A DNA stretch of 64,000 nt from DASZTV01 sp035548125 (GTDB lineage Bacteria; Actinomycetota; Actinomycetes; JAFAQI01), in contig DASZTV010000006.1 of assembly GCA_035548125.1 (NCBI GenBank), positions 62,001 through 126,000 of the forward strand, written 5' to 3'. A program made the position numbers and the translations under genes. Positions 25,615 through 34,304 of the stretch are shown piece after piece (the stretch's first letter is position 1; each line of letters begins with the position of its first letter). The notes beneath the pieces were generated by a model that was not told the origin of the DNA, did no database searches, and was given only the letters and a program-made list of their open reading frames with translations.

Positions 25615-26727
25615 CCGCCTCGCGCTTCGCGCTGCGGCCCCAAAGACAAAGGCGCAACTGCCAGGGGCGTGGCTTTCCGCCTCGGTGCGTTCCGCTGGCC
25701 GGTTGCGTTGGTCTTGTTCGGGCAAAGTCAAAGGCGCAACTGCCAGGGGCGTGGCTTACCGCCTCGGTGCGTTCCGCTGGCCGGTTGCGATGGTCTTGTT
25801 CGGGCAAAGTCAAAGGCGCAACTGCCGGGGGCGTGGCTCCTGGCCTCGGTGCGTTCCGCCGGCCGGTTGCGTTGCGTCGGGTGCAGTTACTCCTAGGCCT
25901 CGCGCTTCGCGCCTCGGCCCCAAAAACAAAGGCGCAACTGCCAGGGGCGTGGCTTTCCGCCTCGGTGCGTTCCGCTGGCCGGTTGCGTTGGTCTTGTTCG
26001 GGCAAAGTCAAAGGCGCAACTACCAGGGGCGTGGCTGCCGACGTCGGTTCGTCGCGCTGGCCGGTTGCGTTGGTCGGACATTGTGGGTTTCACGTGTCTG
26101 GGGGCTCGAACATTGTGCGTTTGACGTGTCTAAAAGGGCCTAATTGGCACGTCAAATCCACAATGTTCGAGCCTCAGACACGCCAATCGCACAACGAACC
26201 GCGATTGGCCAGCGGAAGGGGAGCCAAGCGGGAGCCTCGCCCCTGGTTGTTGCGCTCTTGTCTTTGACACAAAGCTCAACGCGACGGGCCAGCGGAGCGC
26301 ATCGGGGCGGGAGCTGCGCCCCTGGTTGTTGCGCTCTTGTCTTTGACACAAAGCGCAACGCGACGGGCCAGCGGAGCGCATCGGGGCGGGAGCTACGCCG
26401 CTGGTTGTTGCGCTCTTGCCTTTGACACAAAGCTCAACGCGACGGGCCAGCGGAACGCATCGGGGCGGGAGCTGCGGCCCCTGGTAGTTGCGCTCTTGTC
26501 TTTGACACAAAGCTCAACGCGACGGGCCAGCGGAAACGGAGCCGAGCGGCAACCTCGCCCCTGGCAGTTGCGCTCTTGCTTTTGGGGCCGAGGCGCGAAG
26601 CGCGAGGCCTAGGAGTAACTGCACCCGACACAACGCAATGGGCCAGCGGCACGCATCGGGGCGGGGAGCCACGCCCCTGGCAGTTGCGCCCTTGTCTTTG
26701 AGGCCGCAGCGCGAAGCGCGAGGCGCA
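25615..26727. repeat. 1.1-kb inverted-repeat array of ~82-bp units
   Basis: No gene is credible here. The left arm has five units whose core AAAGGCGCAACTGCCAGGGG recurs at 25651, 25733, 25815, 25931 and 26013 (82-bp steps, one of 116). The right arm carries the reverse-complement core at 26251, 26330, 26409, 26489, 26569 and 26685 (79-80-bp steps, one of 116). The outer 58 bases at each end (25616-25673, 26668-26725) are reverse complements with two mismatches. The two 116-base steps contain an exactly mirrored 41-base insert (with GCAGTTACTCCTAGGCC). Unit lengths are not multiples of three, so the protein-like frames across it are artefacts. Confidence 0.9.
26093..26182. repeat. Central palindrome of the inverted-repeat array
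   Basis: CGTGTCTG...CTCGAACATTGTGCGTTTGACGTG pairs with CACGTCAAATCCACAATG...CAGACACG across a 19-base spacer (26129-26147), with only a few mismatches over about 35 bases. A related GTGGGTTTCACGTG lies just to its left (26083-26096), and an 8-bp hairpin CCAATCGC/GCGATTGG just to its right (26183-26208). Confidence 0.8.
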
Positions 26728-26751
26728 GAAGAGCGAGCCGAACCCGAGCGA

Positions 26752-27528
26752 CTACCGCGGCTGCATTCTGATGCCGGCGTCGAGCCGGACGGATTCGGCG
26801 TTGAAGTAGCTGTTGCGCAGCATCTCGAGGGCGAGGGTTGCGTACTCCTCCGAGCGCCCGAGCCGCTTCGGGAACAGCACCTGCTTGCCGAGGTTCGCCT
26901 TGAACGCCTCCGACTCCGGCCCTTCGCCGTAGATCGGGGTGTCGATCAGACCCGGCAGGATCGTGTTGACCCGTACGCCGACCGCCGACAGGTCGCGGGC
27001 CACCGGCAGGGTCATGCCCACGATGCCGCCCTTCGACGAGGAGTACGCCGCCTGGCCGATCTGCCCGTCCTCCGCGGCCACTGACGCCGTCAGCACGATC
27101 GCCCCGCGCTGGCCGTCGTCGTCCGCGTCGTTCCGGCTCATCGCCGTCGCCGCGATCCGCACGCAGTCGAACGTCCCTGTCAGGTTCACCGCGATCACGA
27201 ACTTGTAGTGGTCGAGGTTGAACGCCGAGCTGTACTCGCCGTCCTTGCCGACCGTGCGTTGCGCGGAACCGATGCCGGCGCAGCACACCAACGACCGCAG
27301 CGGCGCCATGCCGACCGCCGTGTCCACCGCCTCGATGATCTGGTCGGTGTTCGTCACGTCCGTGTGGACAAAGACGCCGCCGATCTCCTTGGCGAGTGCT
27401 TCGCCCTTGTCGTCCTGCAGGTCCGCGACGACCACGCCGACGCCGTGCTGCGCGAGCAGCCGGGAGGTCGCGGCGCCCAGTCCGGAGGCGCCACCGGTGA
27501 CAACCGCAGACGTAGAGCTCAGTTCCAT
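26752..27528 (-). CDS. Short-chain dehydrogenase/reductase
   Basis: A 258-residue classical SDR. The NAD-binding motif is T-G-G-A-S-G-L-G-A-A-T, the acidic residue after beta-2 is in V-V-A-D-L-Q-D (favouring NAD), N-A-G appears as C-A-G-I-G, and the catalytic Tyr/Lys pair is Y-S-S-S-K. The layout and the late loop resemble 3-hydroxyacyl-CoA dehydrogenase type 2 (HSD17B10-like). The stop lies 25 bases from the repeat array. Confidence 0.88.
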   Translation of the reverse strand: MELSSTSAVVTGGASGLGAATSRLLAQHGVGVVVADLQDDKGEALAKEIGGVFVHTDVTNTDQIIEAVDTAVGMAPLRSLVCCAGIGSAQRTVGKDGEYSSAFNLDHYKFVIAVNLTGTFDCVRIAATAMSRNDADDDGQRGAIVLTASVAAEDGQIGQAAYSSSKGGIVGMTLPVARDLSAVGVRVNTILPGLIDTPIYGEGPESEAFKANLGKQVLFPKRLGRSEEYATLALEMLRNSYFNAESVRLDAGIRMQPR

Positions 27529-27603
27529 GCGAGGAAACCTATCGGGCGCCTTCCTGGCAACCGGAGACCGGGATCCGGCCGCCGCCGCAATAGCCTTTTC
27601 GTC

Positions 27604-29217
27604 GTGCCTGCCAGCCGTCGTAACGCATTCGACGAGCGCGCAGGTGTGGTTGCTTCCGCCATCGTCGTCACCGTGCTCGTCGCGGTCGGCGCGCTGATTG
27701 CGAGCCGGGGGGCCTCGGCCCCGGCGAGCTCACCCGCCCCCGGACCGGTCAAGAGCCTCCCGCTCGGCAAGTCCCTGGCGCCGGTCCAGCTGCTGCGCGG
27801 CGCCGCGACCACCTTCGACACCTCGACAGGTGGATGGACCGCATCAGGCGGGACCGTGAAGGTGGGCCACCGCGCACATCAAGGCGCGGGCGCGCTCTCG
27901 GCCATCGCCACGGGGAGCGCGATGACGCTGTGGTCTCCCGTCGAGAACGCGAAGGCCGGCGACCGGTACGTCGGCGAGGCCTACCACCGCGGCACCTCCA
28001 CCGCCGTTTCGGGCCAGCTCGAGCTGCGGTTCATCGACGCCAGTGGTGCCGTCACCGACACCGAGGTGAGCGAGGCGGCCGCGGGGTCCACGACGGACTG
28101 GGGGGTGCTGCCGGTCGTCGCCGGAATCGCACCCAAAGGCGTCGCGAAGGTGCAGCTGGGCGTGAGCTTCCCTCCGGCGAGTGCGGCTCAGCTCGTCGAC
28201 GACGCGACGCTCGGTCAGACCCCGGGCGGTCACGCCCGCGTGGTCGGCCCGCTCACGACGCGGGGCAACCAGATCCTCGACGGCGATGGCCAGCCGCTCA
28301 TCCTGCGCGGGCTGCAGCGGTTCGGTCTCGAAGGCGGCACCAACAACCCGCTGCCCACCGAGGCGGAGATCCAGCAGCTGTCGATGTGGGGAGCCAACGA
28401 GGTCCGGATCTCCCTGGGCGAGCAGAAGTGGCTGGCGACGTCGTGCGCCTATGAGCCCGACTACCCGGAGGTGGTCGACCGGGTTGTTCACTGGGTGACC
28501 TCGCGGGGCATGGTCGCGTTGCTCAACCTCCACTTCGCGACGGTGGGCCGGTGCGGGAAGGCCGGCCTCACACCGATGGCGGACTCGCCCGGCGCGATCA
28601 CCTTCTGGCAGCAGGTCGCCACCCGCTACGAGAACAACCCGCTGGTCGCCTTCGACTTGTTCAACGAGCCGCAGGTGTCGCAATCGGTCTGGTTCAGCGG
28701 TGGCACATTCGACGACAACGGCAAGACCGTCACAGCCGCCGGGATGCAGCAGCTTTACCAGACGGTGCGCGGCACAGGTGCTCGCAACCTCGTCCTGATC
28801 AGCGGCCTGAACTTCGCGAGCAGTCCGCCGACGGAGTTCGTCGAGGGCACCAACATCGCGTACGGCGAGCACGTCTACACCTGCCCGAACGCACCGCCGC
28901 CGCAGTGCACTACCCCCGACCCGTACAACCCCGCGCCGATGATGGATCGCTGGAACACCGTCGCGAAGACGTATCCCGTGATGGTGTCGGAGTTCGGCTG
29001 GCCGAACGGCGACAGCGGCACCTACAACGCCAACGTCATCGCCAACGCCGAGCAGCTGCATCGCGGCTGGAGCGGCTTCGCGTGGGACGGCGGCACCGGC
29101 GGTCTGTTCACGCTGGTCCAGGCGCACCCCGCCTCTGACGGCACGACGATCGAGCCCAACGCGAGCGGCATGGCGCTGGTCGCCGGCTTCGCGCTGAACT
29201 GGCCGGCGAAGTCTTGA
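27604..29217 (+). CDS. Secreted GH5-type glycoside hydrolase with N-terminal beta domain
   Basis: A 537-residue protein. An N-terminal membrane helix (V-A-S-A-I-V-V-T-V-L-V-A-V-G-A-L-I) acts as signal or anchor. A beta-rich module (about 55-200), perhaps carbohydrate-binding, precedes a (beta/alpha)8 cellulase-type domain. The acid/base is Glu355 in F-D-L-F-N-E-P and the nucleophile Glu463 in V-S-E-F-G-W, as in GH5. The GTG start was chosen because frames farther upstream lie antisense to the SDR gene. The gene is coupled to a glycosyltransferase (TTGA overlap), suggesting it trims or releases the surface glycan. Confidence 0.85.
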   Translation: MPASRRNAFDERAGVVASAIVVTVLVAVGALIASRGASAPASSPAPGPVKSLPLGKSLAPVQLLRGAATTFDTSTGGWTASGGTVKVGHRAHQGAGALSAIATGSAMTLWSPVENAKAGDRYVGEAYHRGTSTAVSGQLELRFIDASGAVTDTEVSEAAAGSTTDWGVLPVVAGIAPKGVAKVQLGVSFPPASAAQLVDDATLGQTPGGHARVVGPLTTRGNQILDGDGQPLILRGLQRFGLEGGTNNPLPTEAEIQQLSMWGANEVRISLGEQKWLATSCAYEPDYPEVVDRVVHWVTSRGMVALLNLHFATVGRCGKAGLTPMADSPGAITFWQQVATRYENNPLVAFDLFNEPQVSQSVWFSGGTFDDNGKTVTAAGMQQLYQTVRGTGARNLVLISGLNFASSPPTEFVEGTNIAYGEHVYTCPNAPPPQCTTPDPYNPAPMMDRWNTVAKTYPVMVSEFGWPNGDSGTYNANVIANAEQLHRGWSGFAWDGGTGGLFTLVQAHPASDGTTIEPNASGMALVAGFALNWPAKS

Positions 29218-30302
29218 GGGTGCTGCTCGTTCACGACGAGGTGGTCGAGCGCGGCTACGGCGCCGAGGCGTACGTCCGGCGACTCGCCGACGGATTGCGC
29301 GATCTGGGCGACACCGTCTCAGTGATGGCGGGCGAGCGCCGCCGTCGCGGGGCAGCGAAAGTGCTCGATGTGTGGGATCCGCAGGCCCGCCGGATGGTGG
29401 CCGCGCGCGCCCGCGACTTCGCCCCCGACGTCATCAACTTTCACAACATCACCCGCGAGCTTTCGGCGAGCGTGCTCGGTGCGGCACCTCAGGTGCCCGC
29501 GGTGCTGACGTTGCACGACCGCCGGTTGTTCGGTGCTCGCGAGCACCGGTTCGCCGGCCCGCGGCGCATGGTCGAGGCAGCCGGAGCGGTCGTCGTGATG
29601 CGGGCCGCGCGGACCCGGCTCAGCGCGACGATCGGTGTCAGCAACGCTGTGTCGGCGCTGGCGGCTGCCGCCGGTCTGCCCGCGGTCGCGACCGTGCCCG
29701 TCCCGGCGGCGGACCCGGTGGGCGTCCTCGTCCCGGCGGCGCAGTGCCACGACGTGGTGGTGGTCGCCCGGCTCGCGGCGGACAAGGGCATCGACGTGGT
29801 CATCGACGCGTTCGCGTCGGTCGCCGCCGACGTCGGGAGCAGCCGGCTCGTCATCGCCGGCGATGGACCGCAGCGCGATGCGTTGCAGCGCCGGGCTCGC
29901 TCGCTCGGCAACCGGGTGTCGTTTCTCGGCTGGCTCGACGAGACGGAGCTGTCGGGACTGCTCGGTCGCAGCCGGATCGTCGTCGTCGCCTCGATCCCGG
30001 GCCGACGCCCGGAGGGCTCGTCGCTGGCGGCCGTCGAGGCCGCCGCTCACGGTCGCGCCGTCATCGGGTGTGACGACCCGGCGGTGGCCGAGGCGGTCAC
30101 CGCGCTCGGCGCCGGCCCCGTCGTACCTGCCGGTGACGCCCGCGTTCTCGCCCGCGAGCTGAGCCGGCTGCTCTCCGACGACGCCGCGGTGACGGCGTAC
30201 GCCGAGTCGGCGGCGGTCGGCGCGCGCGCGTACTCGCCCGCCGCGGTCGCGGCCGCCACTCGTGAGGTGTATCGGGCCGCGATCGACGGCGGTGGGTGCT
30301 GA
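29214..30302 (+). CDS. GT4-family glycosyltransferase
   Basis: A 362-residue GT-B enzyme. The N-terminal domain opens R-V-L-L-V-H-D-E and contains L-T-L-H-D-R-R-L-F, the acceptor-domain loop. The C-terminal nucleotide-sugar domain has V-A-R-L-A-A-D-K-G-I-D and the E-x7-E region R-P-E-G-S-S-L-A-A-V-E-A-A-A-H-G. The TTG start overlaps the GH5 stop, so it is coupled to that gene. Donor and acceptor are unknown. Confidence 0.85.
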   Translation: MRVLLVHDEVVERGYGAEAYVRRLADGLRDLGDTVSVMAGERRRRGAAKVLDVWDPQARRMVAARARDFAPDVINFHNITRELSASVLGAAPQVPAVLTLHDRRLFGAREHRFAGPRRMVEAAGAVVVMRAARTRLSATIGVSNAVSALAAAAGLPAVATVPVPAADPVGVLVPAAQCHDVVVVARLAADKGIDVVIDAFASVAADVGSSRLVIAGDGPQRDALQRRARSLGNRVSFLGWLDETELSGLLGRSRIVVVASIPGRRPEGSSLAAVEAAAHGRAVIGCDDPAVAEAVTALGAGPVVPAGDARVLARELSRLLSDDAAVTAYAESAAVGARAYSPAAVAAATREVYRAAIDGGGC

Positions 30303-31207
30303 TGCGGGAGCCGCTGTCGGTCGTCATCCCCACCCGCGATCGCCCCGCGATGCTCGACCGGTGCCTGACGGCGCTGCGCGCCGACCTGACTGACGCCGAC
30401 GAGATCGTGGTCGTCGACTCCGCCTCACGAGAGCCGGGTGCCGTCGCGGACGCCGCCGCCCGGGCCGGCGTGAGCGTGGTTCGCTGCGAGCGCCCGGGCG
30501 CGAGCCTGGCCCGCAACGCCGGGTGGCGCGCCGCGAGCAACGCCCTGGTCGCGTTCGTCGACGACGACGTCCGGATCCGGCCGGGCTGGTCGGCTGCACT
30601 TGCCGGTGCCTTTGCCGATGAAGCCGTCATGTTCGTGACGGGGCGTGTTGTCGTGCCCGCGGAACAGCTGGCCGCCGAGCGGCCGGTCGCGATCACGAGC
30701 CGGACGGTGCGTGAGCGGCTGCACCCGGGGCTGATGGGTGACCTCGGCGCCAGCGCCAATCTCGCCGTACGACGTCGGGCGCTCGAGGCCGTCGACGGCT
30801 TCGACGAGACGCTCGGGCCCGGCACGTGGGCGTCGAGCGCGGAGGACCTCGACCTGTTCGACCGGCTGTTTCGCGAGGGCTGCACCGGTTTGTTCGAGCC
30901 GGAAGCGGTTGCCGAACACGACCAGTGGCGAACCAAGCCGCAACTTGTTCGCCTCGACTGGCGTTATGGCAAGGGCATGGGTGTCCGCCTGGCGCGACTC
31001 GCGCGTTGGGACCGGCCCCGAGCACGGAGATTGTTCCGCGAGGCAATCATCGAACAGGGGGTTCGCCCGGTGTTAGATGATCTGCGCCACGGTTATGAAT
31101 TCGGGGTGATCACGGTCGCGACCCGTACCCTGGCTACCGTGCTCGGCGTGGTCGTGGGCACGGTGCGGTGCTGGACCAGCGTGCGAGCGAGAGGTTTGAC
31201 GAAGTGA
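30302..31207 (+). CDS. GT2-family glycosyltransferase
   Basis: A GT-A fold enzyme of about 300 residues. It opens S-V-V-I-P-T-R-D-R-P, with the donor motif A-F-V-D-D-D-V (DxD type) near residue 85 and a catalytic-base region S-A-E-D-L-D-L-F. A C-terminal membrane-associated stretch (T-V-L-G-V-V-V-G-T-V) ends the protein. It is one of four closely similar GT2 genes in the island. The ATG shares its first base with the preceding stop. Confidence 0.85.
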   Translation: MREPLSVVIPTRDRPAMLDRCLTALRADLTDADEIVVVDSASREPGAVADAAARAGVSVVRCERPGASLARNAGWRAASNALVAFVDDDVRIRPGWSAALAGAFADEAVMFVTGRVVVPAEQLAAERPVAITSRTVRERLHPGLMGDLGASANLAVRRRALEAVDGFDETLGPGTWASSAEDLDLFDRLFREGCTGLFEPEAVAEHDQWRTKPQLVRLDWRYGKGMGVRLARLARWDRPRARRLFREAIIEQGVRPVLDDLRHGYEFGVITVATRTLATVLGVVVGTVRCWTSVRARGLTK

Positions 31208-32439
31208 AGCTGGCGCTCTACCACCCGTGGATCTACGTCACGGGAGGGATCGAACGCACGCTCCTCAACATCGCCAGCCGCAGCCGTCACGACTGGACGC
31301 TCTACACCCACCACTACGACTCGGCCAGCACGTTCCCGGGCCTGCGTGACGCCCGCATCGTCGTGCTCGACCCGCAGGTGTCGGTCCGGCGTTCGCTGCC
31401 GGCTCTGGCGCAGGCGGCGTACCGGATCCACCGCACCGAGCTGCCGCTTCGCGACGAGCAGGCGCTGCTCGTGTCGTCGGAGGGTCTCGGCGACTTCGTC
31501 ATGGCGCACAACAACGTGCCGACGGTCTGCTACTGCCACACGCCGCTGAAGATCTTGCACGACCCTGTGACCCGGCAGGCACTGCGCTCTCGCAGCTTCC
31601 GCAAGTACGTCGCGCTGCGCGCGCTCGCTCCGGGCTTCAACAGCGTCGACCGCCGGATGTGGAAGCGCTACCAGTACGTCCTCGCCAACAGCCAGGAGAC
31701 GGCGCACCGGATCGAGCGCGCCGGGCTGCCGGCAACGGAGATCGAGGTCCTGCACCCGGGGGTCGACCTCGACCAGTTCACGCTGCACCCCGCGCTGCCG
31801 CGCGAGCGGTTCTTCCTCGTTGCGGGCCGGATCATGTGGGAGAAGCGGATCGAGCTCGCGATCCAGGCACTCCGGGTGGCGAGGCAGAACGGCACCGAGG
31901 CGTCGCTCGTCATCGCCGGTGGCGTCGACAGCAAGAGCCGGCCGTACCTCGAGACGTTGCGGCAGCACGCCGCCGGCCTGCCGGTCGAGTTCTTGATCCA
32001 CCCGAGCGACGAAGAGCTGGCCGCGCTCTACGCCCGTTGCATGGCGGTCGTTTTCACCGCTCCCAATGAGGACTGGGGCATCGTCCCGCTCGAAGCCATG
32101 GCGTCGGGCGCTCCGGTGCTCGCCGTGGATGCGGGTGGTCCGCGCGAGAGCGTGATCCACAACGTCACGGGGTGGCTGTTGCCGCCGACGCCGTGGGCGT
32201 TCGCCGAGCAGATGAAGGTGATCGCGGACGACGGCCCCAACGGCCGGCTCATCTCGCGGCGCGCCACCCGCCGTCGCGCGCAGCAGTTCGCCGCCGACAC
32301 CTTCGTGCAGCGCCTGGACGACGTGATGGAAGAGGTCGTCCTCAGCGGCGGTGTGGCGCGGCCGATCCTGCCGGTAGCGCAGCTGCCAATTCCCGGCCCA
32401 CAGATCGCCAGGACCGCTGAGGAGCAGTCGCGGGGCTGA
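31204..32439 (+). CDS. GT4-family glycosyltransferase
   Basis: A 411-residue GT-B enzyme. The N-terminus has Y-V-T-G-G-I-E-R-T (glycine-rich acceptor loop) and C-Y-C-H-T-P-L-K-I. The C-terminal domain has V-A-G-R-I-M-W-E-K-R-I-E and the E-x7-E motif N-E-D-W-G-I-V-P-L-E-A-M-A-S-G. The GTG start overlaps the previous stop. The 3' end overlaps the convergent gene by 98 bases, which is unusual. The sequence resembles mannosyltransferases of the WbaZ/PimB group, but the sugar is unproven. Confidence 0.87.
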   Translation: MKLALYHPWIYVTGGIERTLLNIASRSRHDWTLYTHHYDSASTFPGLRDARIVVLDPQVSVRRSLPALAQAAYRIHRTELPLRDEQALLVSSEGLGDFVMAHNNVPTVCYCHTPLKILHDPVTRQALRSRSFRKYVALRALAPGFNSVDRRMWKRYQYVLANSQETAHRIERAGLPATEIEVLHPGVDLDQFTLHPALPRERFFLVAGRIMWEKRIELAIQALRVARQNGTEASLVIAGGVDSKSRPYLETLRQHAAGLPVEFLIHPSDEELAALYARCMAVVFTAPNEDWGIVPLEAMASGAPVLAVDAGGPRESVIHNVTGWLLPPTPWAFAEQMKVIADDGPNGRLISRRATRRRAQQFAADTFVQRLDDVMEEVVLSGGVARPILPVAQLPIPGPQIARTAEEQSRG

Positions 32440-33385
32440 GCGCCCCTCGGAGCGCGTCCCGCAAGGCCGCTGCCCACTCCGCCACGTCGCCGGGCGGGAC
32501 GAGTCGTACCGAGCCTTTGGTGCTTTCGCGCAGCGCCGGGATGTCGCTCGCGATGGCAGGCGTGCCGCACGCCATCGCCTCGAGCGGGGGCAGGCCGAAC
32601 CCTTCGTAGCGGCTCGGGTACAGCAGCACTTTCGCGCCGGTGAGCAGCGCGACGAGGTCGGCGTCGGTCGTGCGGCCGATGACCTTGATCCGCTCGCCCG
32701 ACGGCGGCGCCACCGGCGCGAACGTCGGGTGACCGGTGCCGATGAGCACCAGGTCGTGCGGCTGGCCGGCCACGGTCTGGCGGTGCGCGCCGACCGCGGT
32801 CGCGACGTCCTTGCGCGGGTCGGCCCACCCGACCATCACGACGTAGTCACCGGGCAACCCGTACGACGCGCGGACCCGCTCGACCTCCGCCGCCGCGGCG
32901 GGCTCGAACATCTCGTCCACCGCCGGCGCGACAACCGTGACCCTGCCTTCGGTGACGCCGCGCGCCACGAGCTCCCCGGCCACGGCGGCGGACACGGTGA
33001 TGACCCGCTCCGCGCGCCGCGCGCCGGCGATGACGCTCCACGCGTACAGCCGCATCGACCGCGCGAACCACTGCGGTCCGACCTCCGCGGCGAGGTCGTG
33101 AACGACGACGACCCCCGGGCGCGCGATTGGAGCGGTGTTCGTCAGCGACCAGATCGTGCGGCCGCGGGCGGCCGCGGGCAGCACGACCTGTTCCCAGAGC
33201 CGGCCGCCGACCCGGCCGCCAGGGACGCGGATCGGCCGGTCCGCGAGCGGGTCGTCGACCTCGCCGGGAGTCCACACCTCGAGGTCGACCCCGGCCTGCT
33301 TCGCGGCCGTGACGAATCCGCGCGCGACGCGGTGCAACCCGGTCGCGGGCGCCGAGAGGAACCGGCCGTCGACGACGAGGGTCAC
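32342..33385 (-). CDS. GT4-family glycosyltransferase
   Basis: A 347-residue GT-B enzyme. It opens T-L-V-V-D-G-R-F-L and has the donor-site E-x7-E segment Y-E-G-F-G-L-P-P-L-E-A-M-A-C-G-T-P. It starts at a GTG that overlaps the stop of the upstream GT2 gene. Its final ~33 codons lie antisense to the end of the convergent GT4 gene. The frame continues far upstream, but that part is antisense to the GT2 gene and was excluded. Confidence 0.85.
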   Translation of the reverse strand: MTLVVDGRFLSAPATGLHRVARGFVTAAKQAGVDLEVWTPGEVDDPLADRPIRVPGGRVGGRLWEQVVLPAAARGRTIWSLTNTAPIARPGVVVVHDLAAEVGPQWFARSMRLYAWSVIAGARRAERVITVSAAVAGELVARGVTEGRVTVVAPAVDEMFEPAAAAEVERVRASYGLPGDYVVMVGWADPRKDVATAVGAHRQTVAGQPHDLVLIGTGHPTFAPVAPPSGERIKVIGRTTDADLVALLTGAKVLLYPSRYEGFGLPPLEAMACGTPAIASDIPALRESTKGSVRLVPPGDVAEWAAALRDALRGALSPATAPQRSWRSVGRELAAALPAGSAAPHRR

Positions 33386-34275
33386 TGCGGGCCGAACCGG
33401 CCATCGACGATCGGCAGCCGGGCCGCTCGAACCCGCCCGACCGCGATCCCGGCCGCGCGCACGAGATTGACGGCGACGCCGAACTCGTAGCCGGCCCGCG
33501 CGTCGGCGGCCAGCTGCTTCGCGGTGTGCCGGAGACTCCCCGCCGCGAACCGTCGGGACGCCTGGTGGCCACCCATCCGCCCGACCTTCGACCGAAGCGC
33601 GCCCGCTCCGACGCCGTACCCGTACGACGCGCGCAACGCGGCGCCACGGCCACGCCACTGTGTGTGCGAGACGACCGCCTGCGGCTCGAAGTGGCCGATC
33701 CAGCCTTCGCGCATCGCGCGCCACATCAGATCGGTGTCCTCCGCGCTGCGCAGGCTGGCGCCGACGCCGAGCAGCTCGTCGAAGCCGCCGAGGGACTCCC
33801 AGCAGGCTCGCGCCACCGCGAGGTTCGCGCCGTGACCGATGTAGCTCGCGTCATCGCCGCCGGCGTAGCGGCGGGGTACGGCGCCGAGCAGCACGGACAC
33901 CGGCTGCCCCTCGCCCTCGGCGACCACCCGGCCCGTGACGAACCCGATGCGCTCACCTTCGGTTGCGGACTTCGTGAACCTGGCGCGGATCGCCTGCGCC
34001 CAGTCGTGACGGGGAACGCAGTCGTCGTCGGTGAAGGCGGTGATGTCGGCAGTGGTCGCGCGCATCGCGGCGTTGCGGGCGCGCGCCAGGCCGGGCTGAC
34101 CAACTCTGACCGTCTCGACCCCGAACTCGGCGGCGACGCTGGTGGTCGCGGAGGTCGACGAGGCGGAGTCGACGACGAGGATCTCGTCAGCGTGCTGCTC
34201 GACGACGGCGCGCAGGCAGTCGCGTAGCCGTTGCGGCCGGTCCCGGCTGCAAACGACCACTGCCAGCCCGGTCAC
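33382..34275 (-). CDS. GT2-family glycosyltransferase
   Basis: A 297-residue GT-A enzyme. The start A-V-V-V-C-S-R-D-R-P, the donor motif F-T-D-D-D-C-V-P and the S-A-E-D-T-D-L-M-W loop are present. The C-terminus ends with V-D-G-R-F, a shorter version of the D-G-H-F-R ending seen in related genes here. It is coupled to the downstream GT4 gene on the same strand, so both may act in one step series. The donor is unknown. Confidence 0.84.
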   Translation of the reverse strand: MTGLAVVVCSRDRPQRLRDCLRAVVEQHADEILVVDSASSTSATTSVAAEFGVETVRVGQPGLARARNAAMRATTADITAFTDDDCVPRHDWAQAIRARFTKSATEGERIGFVTGRVVAEGEGQPVSVLLGAVPRRYAGGDDASYIGHGANLAVARACWESLGGFDELLGVGASLRSAEDTDLMWRAMREGWIGHFEPQAVVSHTQWRGRGAALRASYGYGVGAGALRSKVGRMGGHQASRRFAAGSLRHTAKQLAADARAGYEFGVAVNLVRAAGIAVGRVRAARLPIVDGRFGPQ

Positions 34276-34304
34276 CGGATCATTGTGACGGTAGCGTCCC
34301 GATC

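Noticed and set aside
25286..26652. Repetitive protein-like frames (L-G-A-F-R-W-P-V-A type)
   Set aside because: They arise from the 82-bp DNA units, change frame between units, have no ribosome sites, and run on both strands.
25615..26727. CRISPR array
   Set aside because: The whole ~82-bp unit is similar between copies and the second half is in reverse orientation; there are no short identical repeats with unique spacers and no cas genes.
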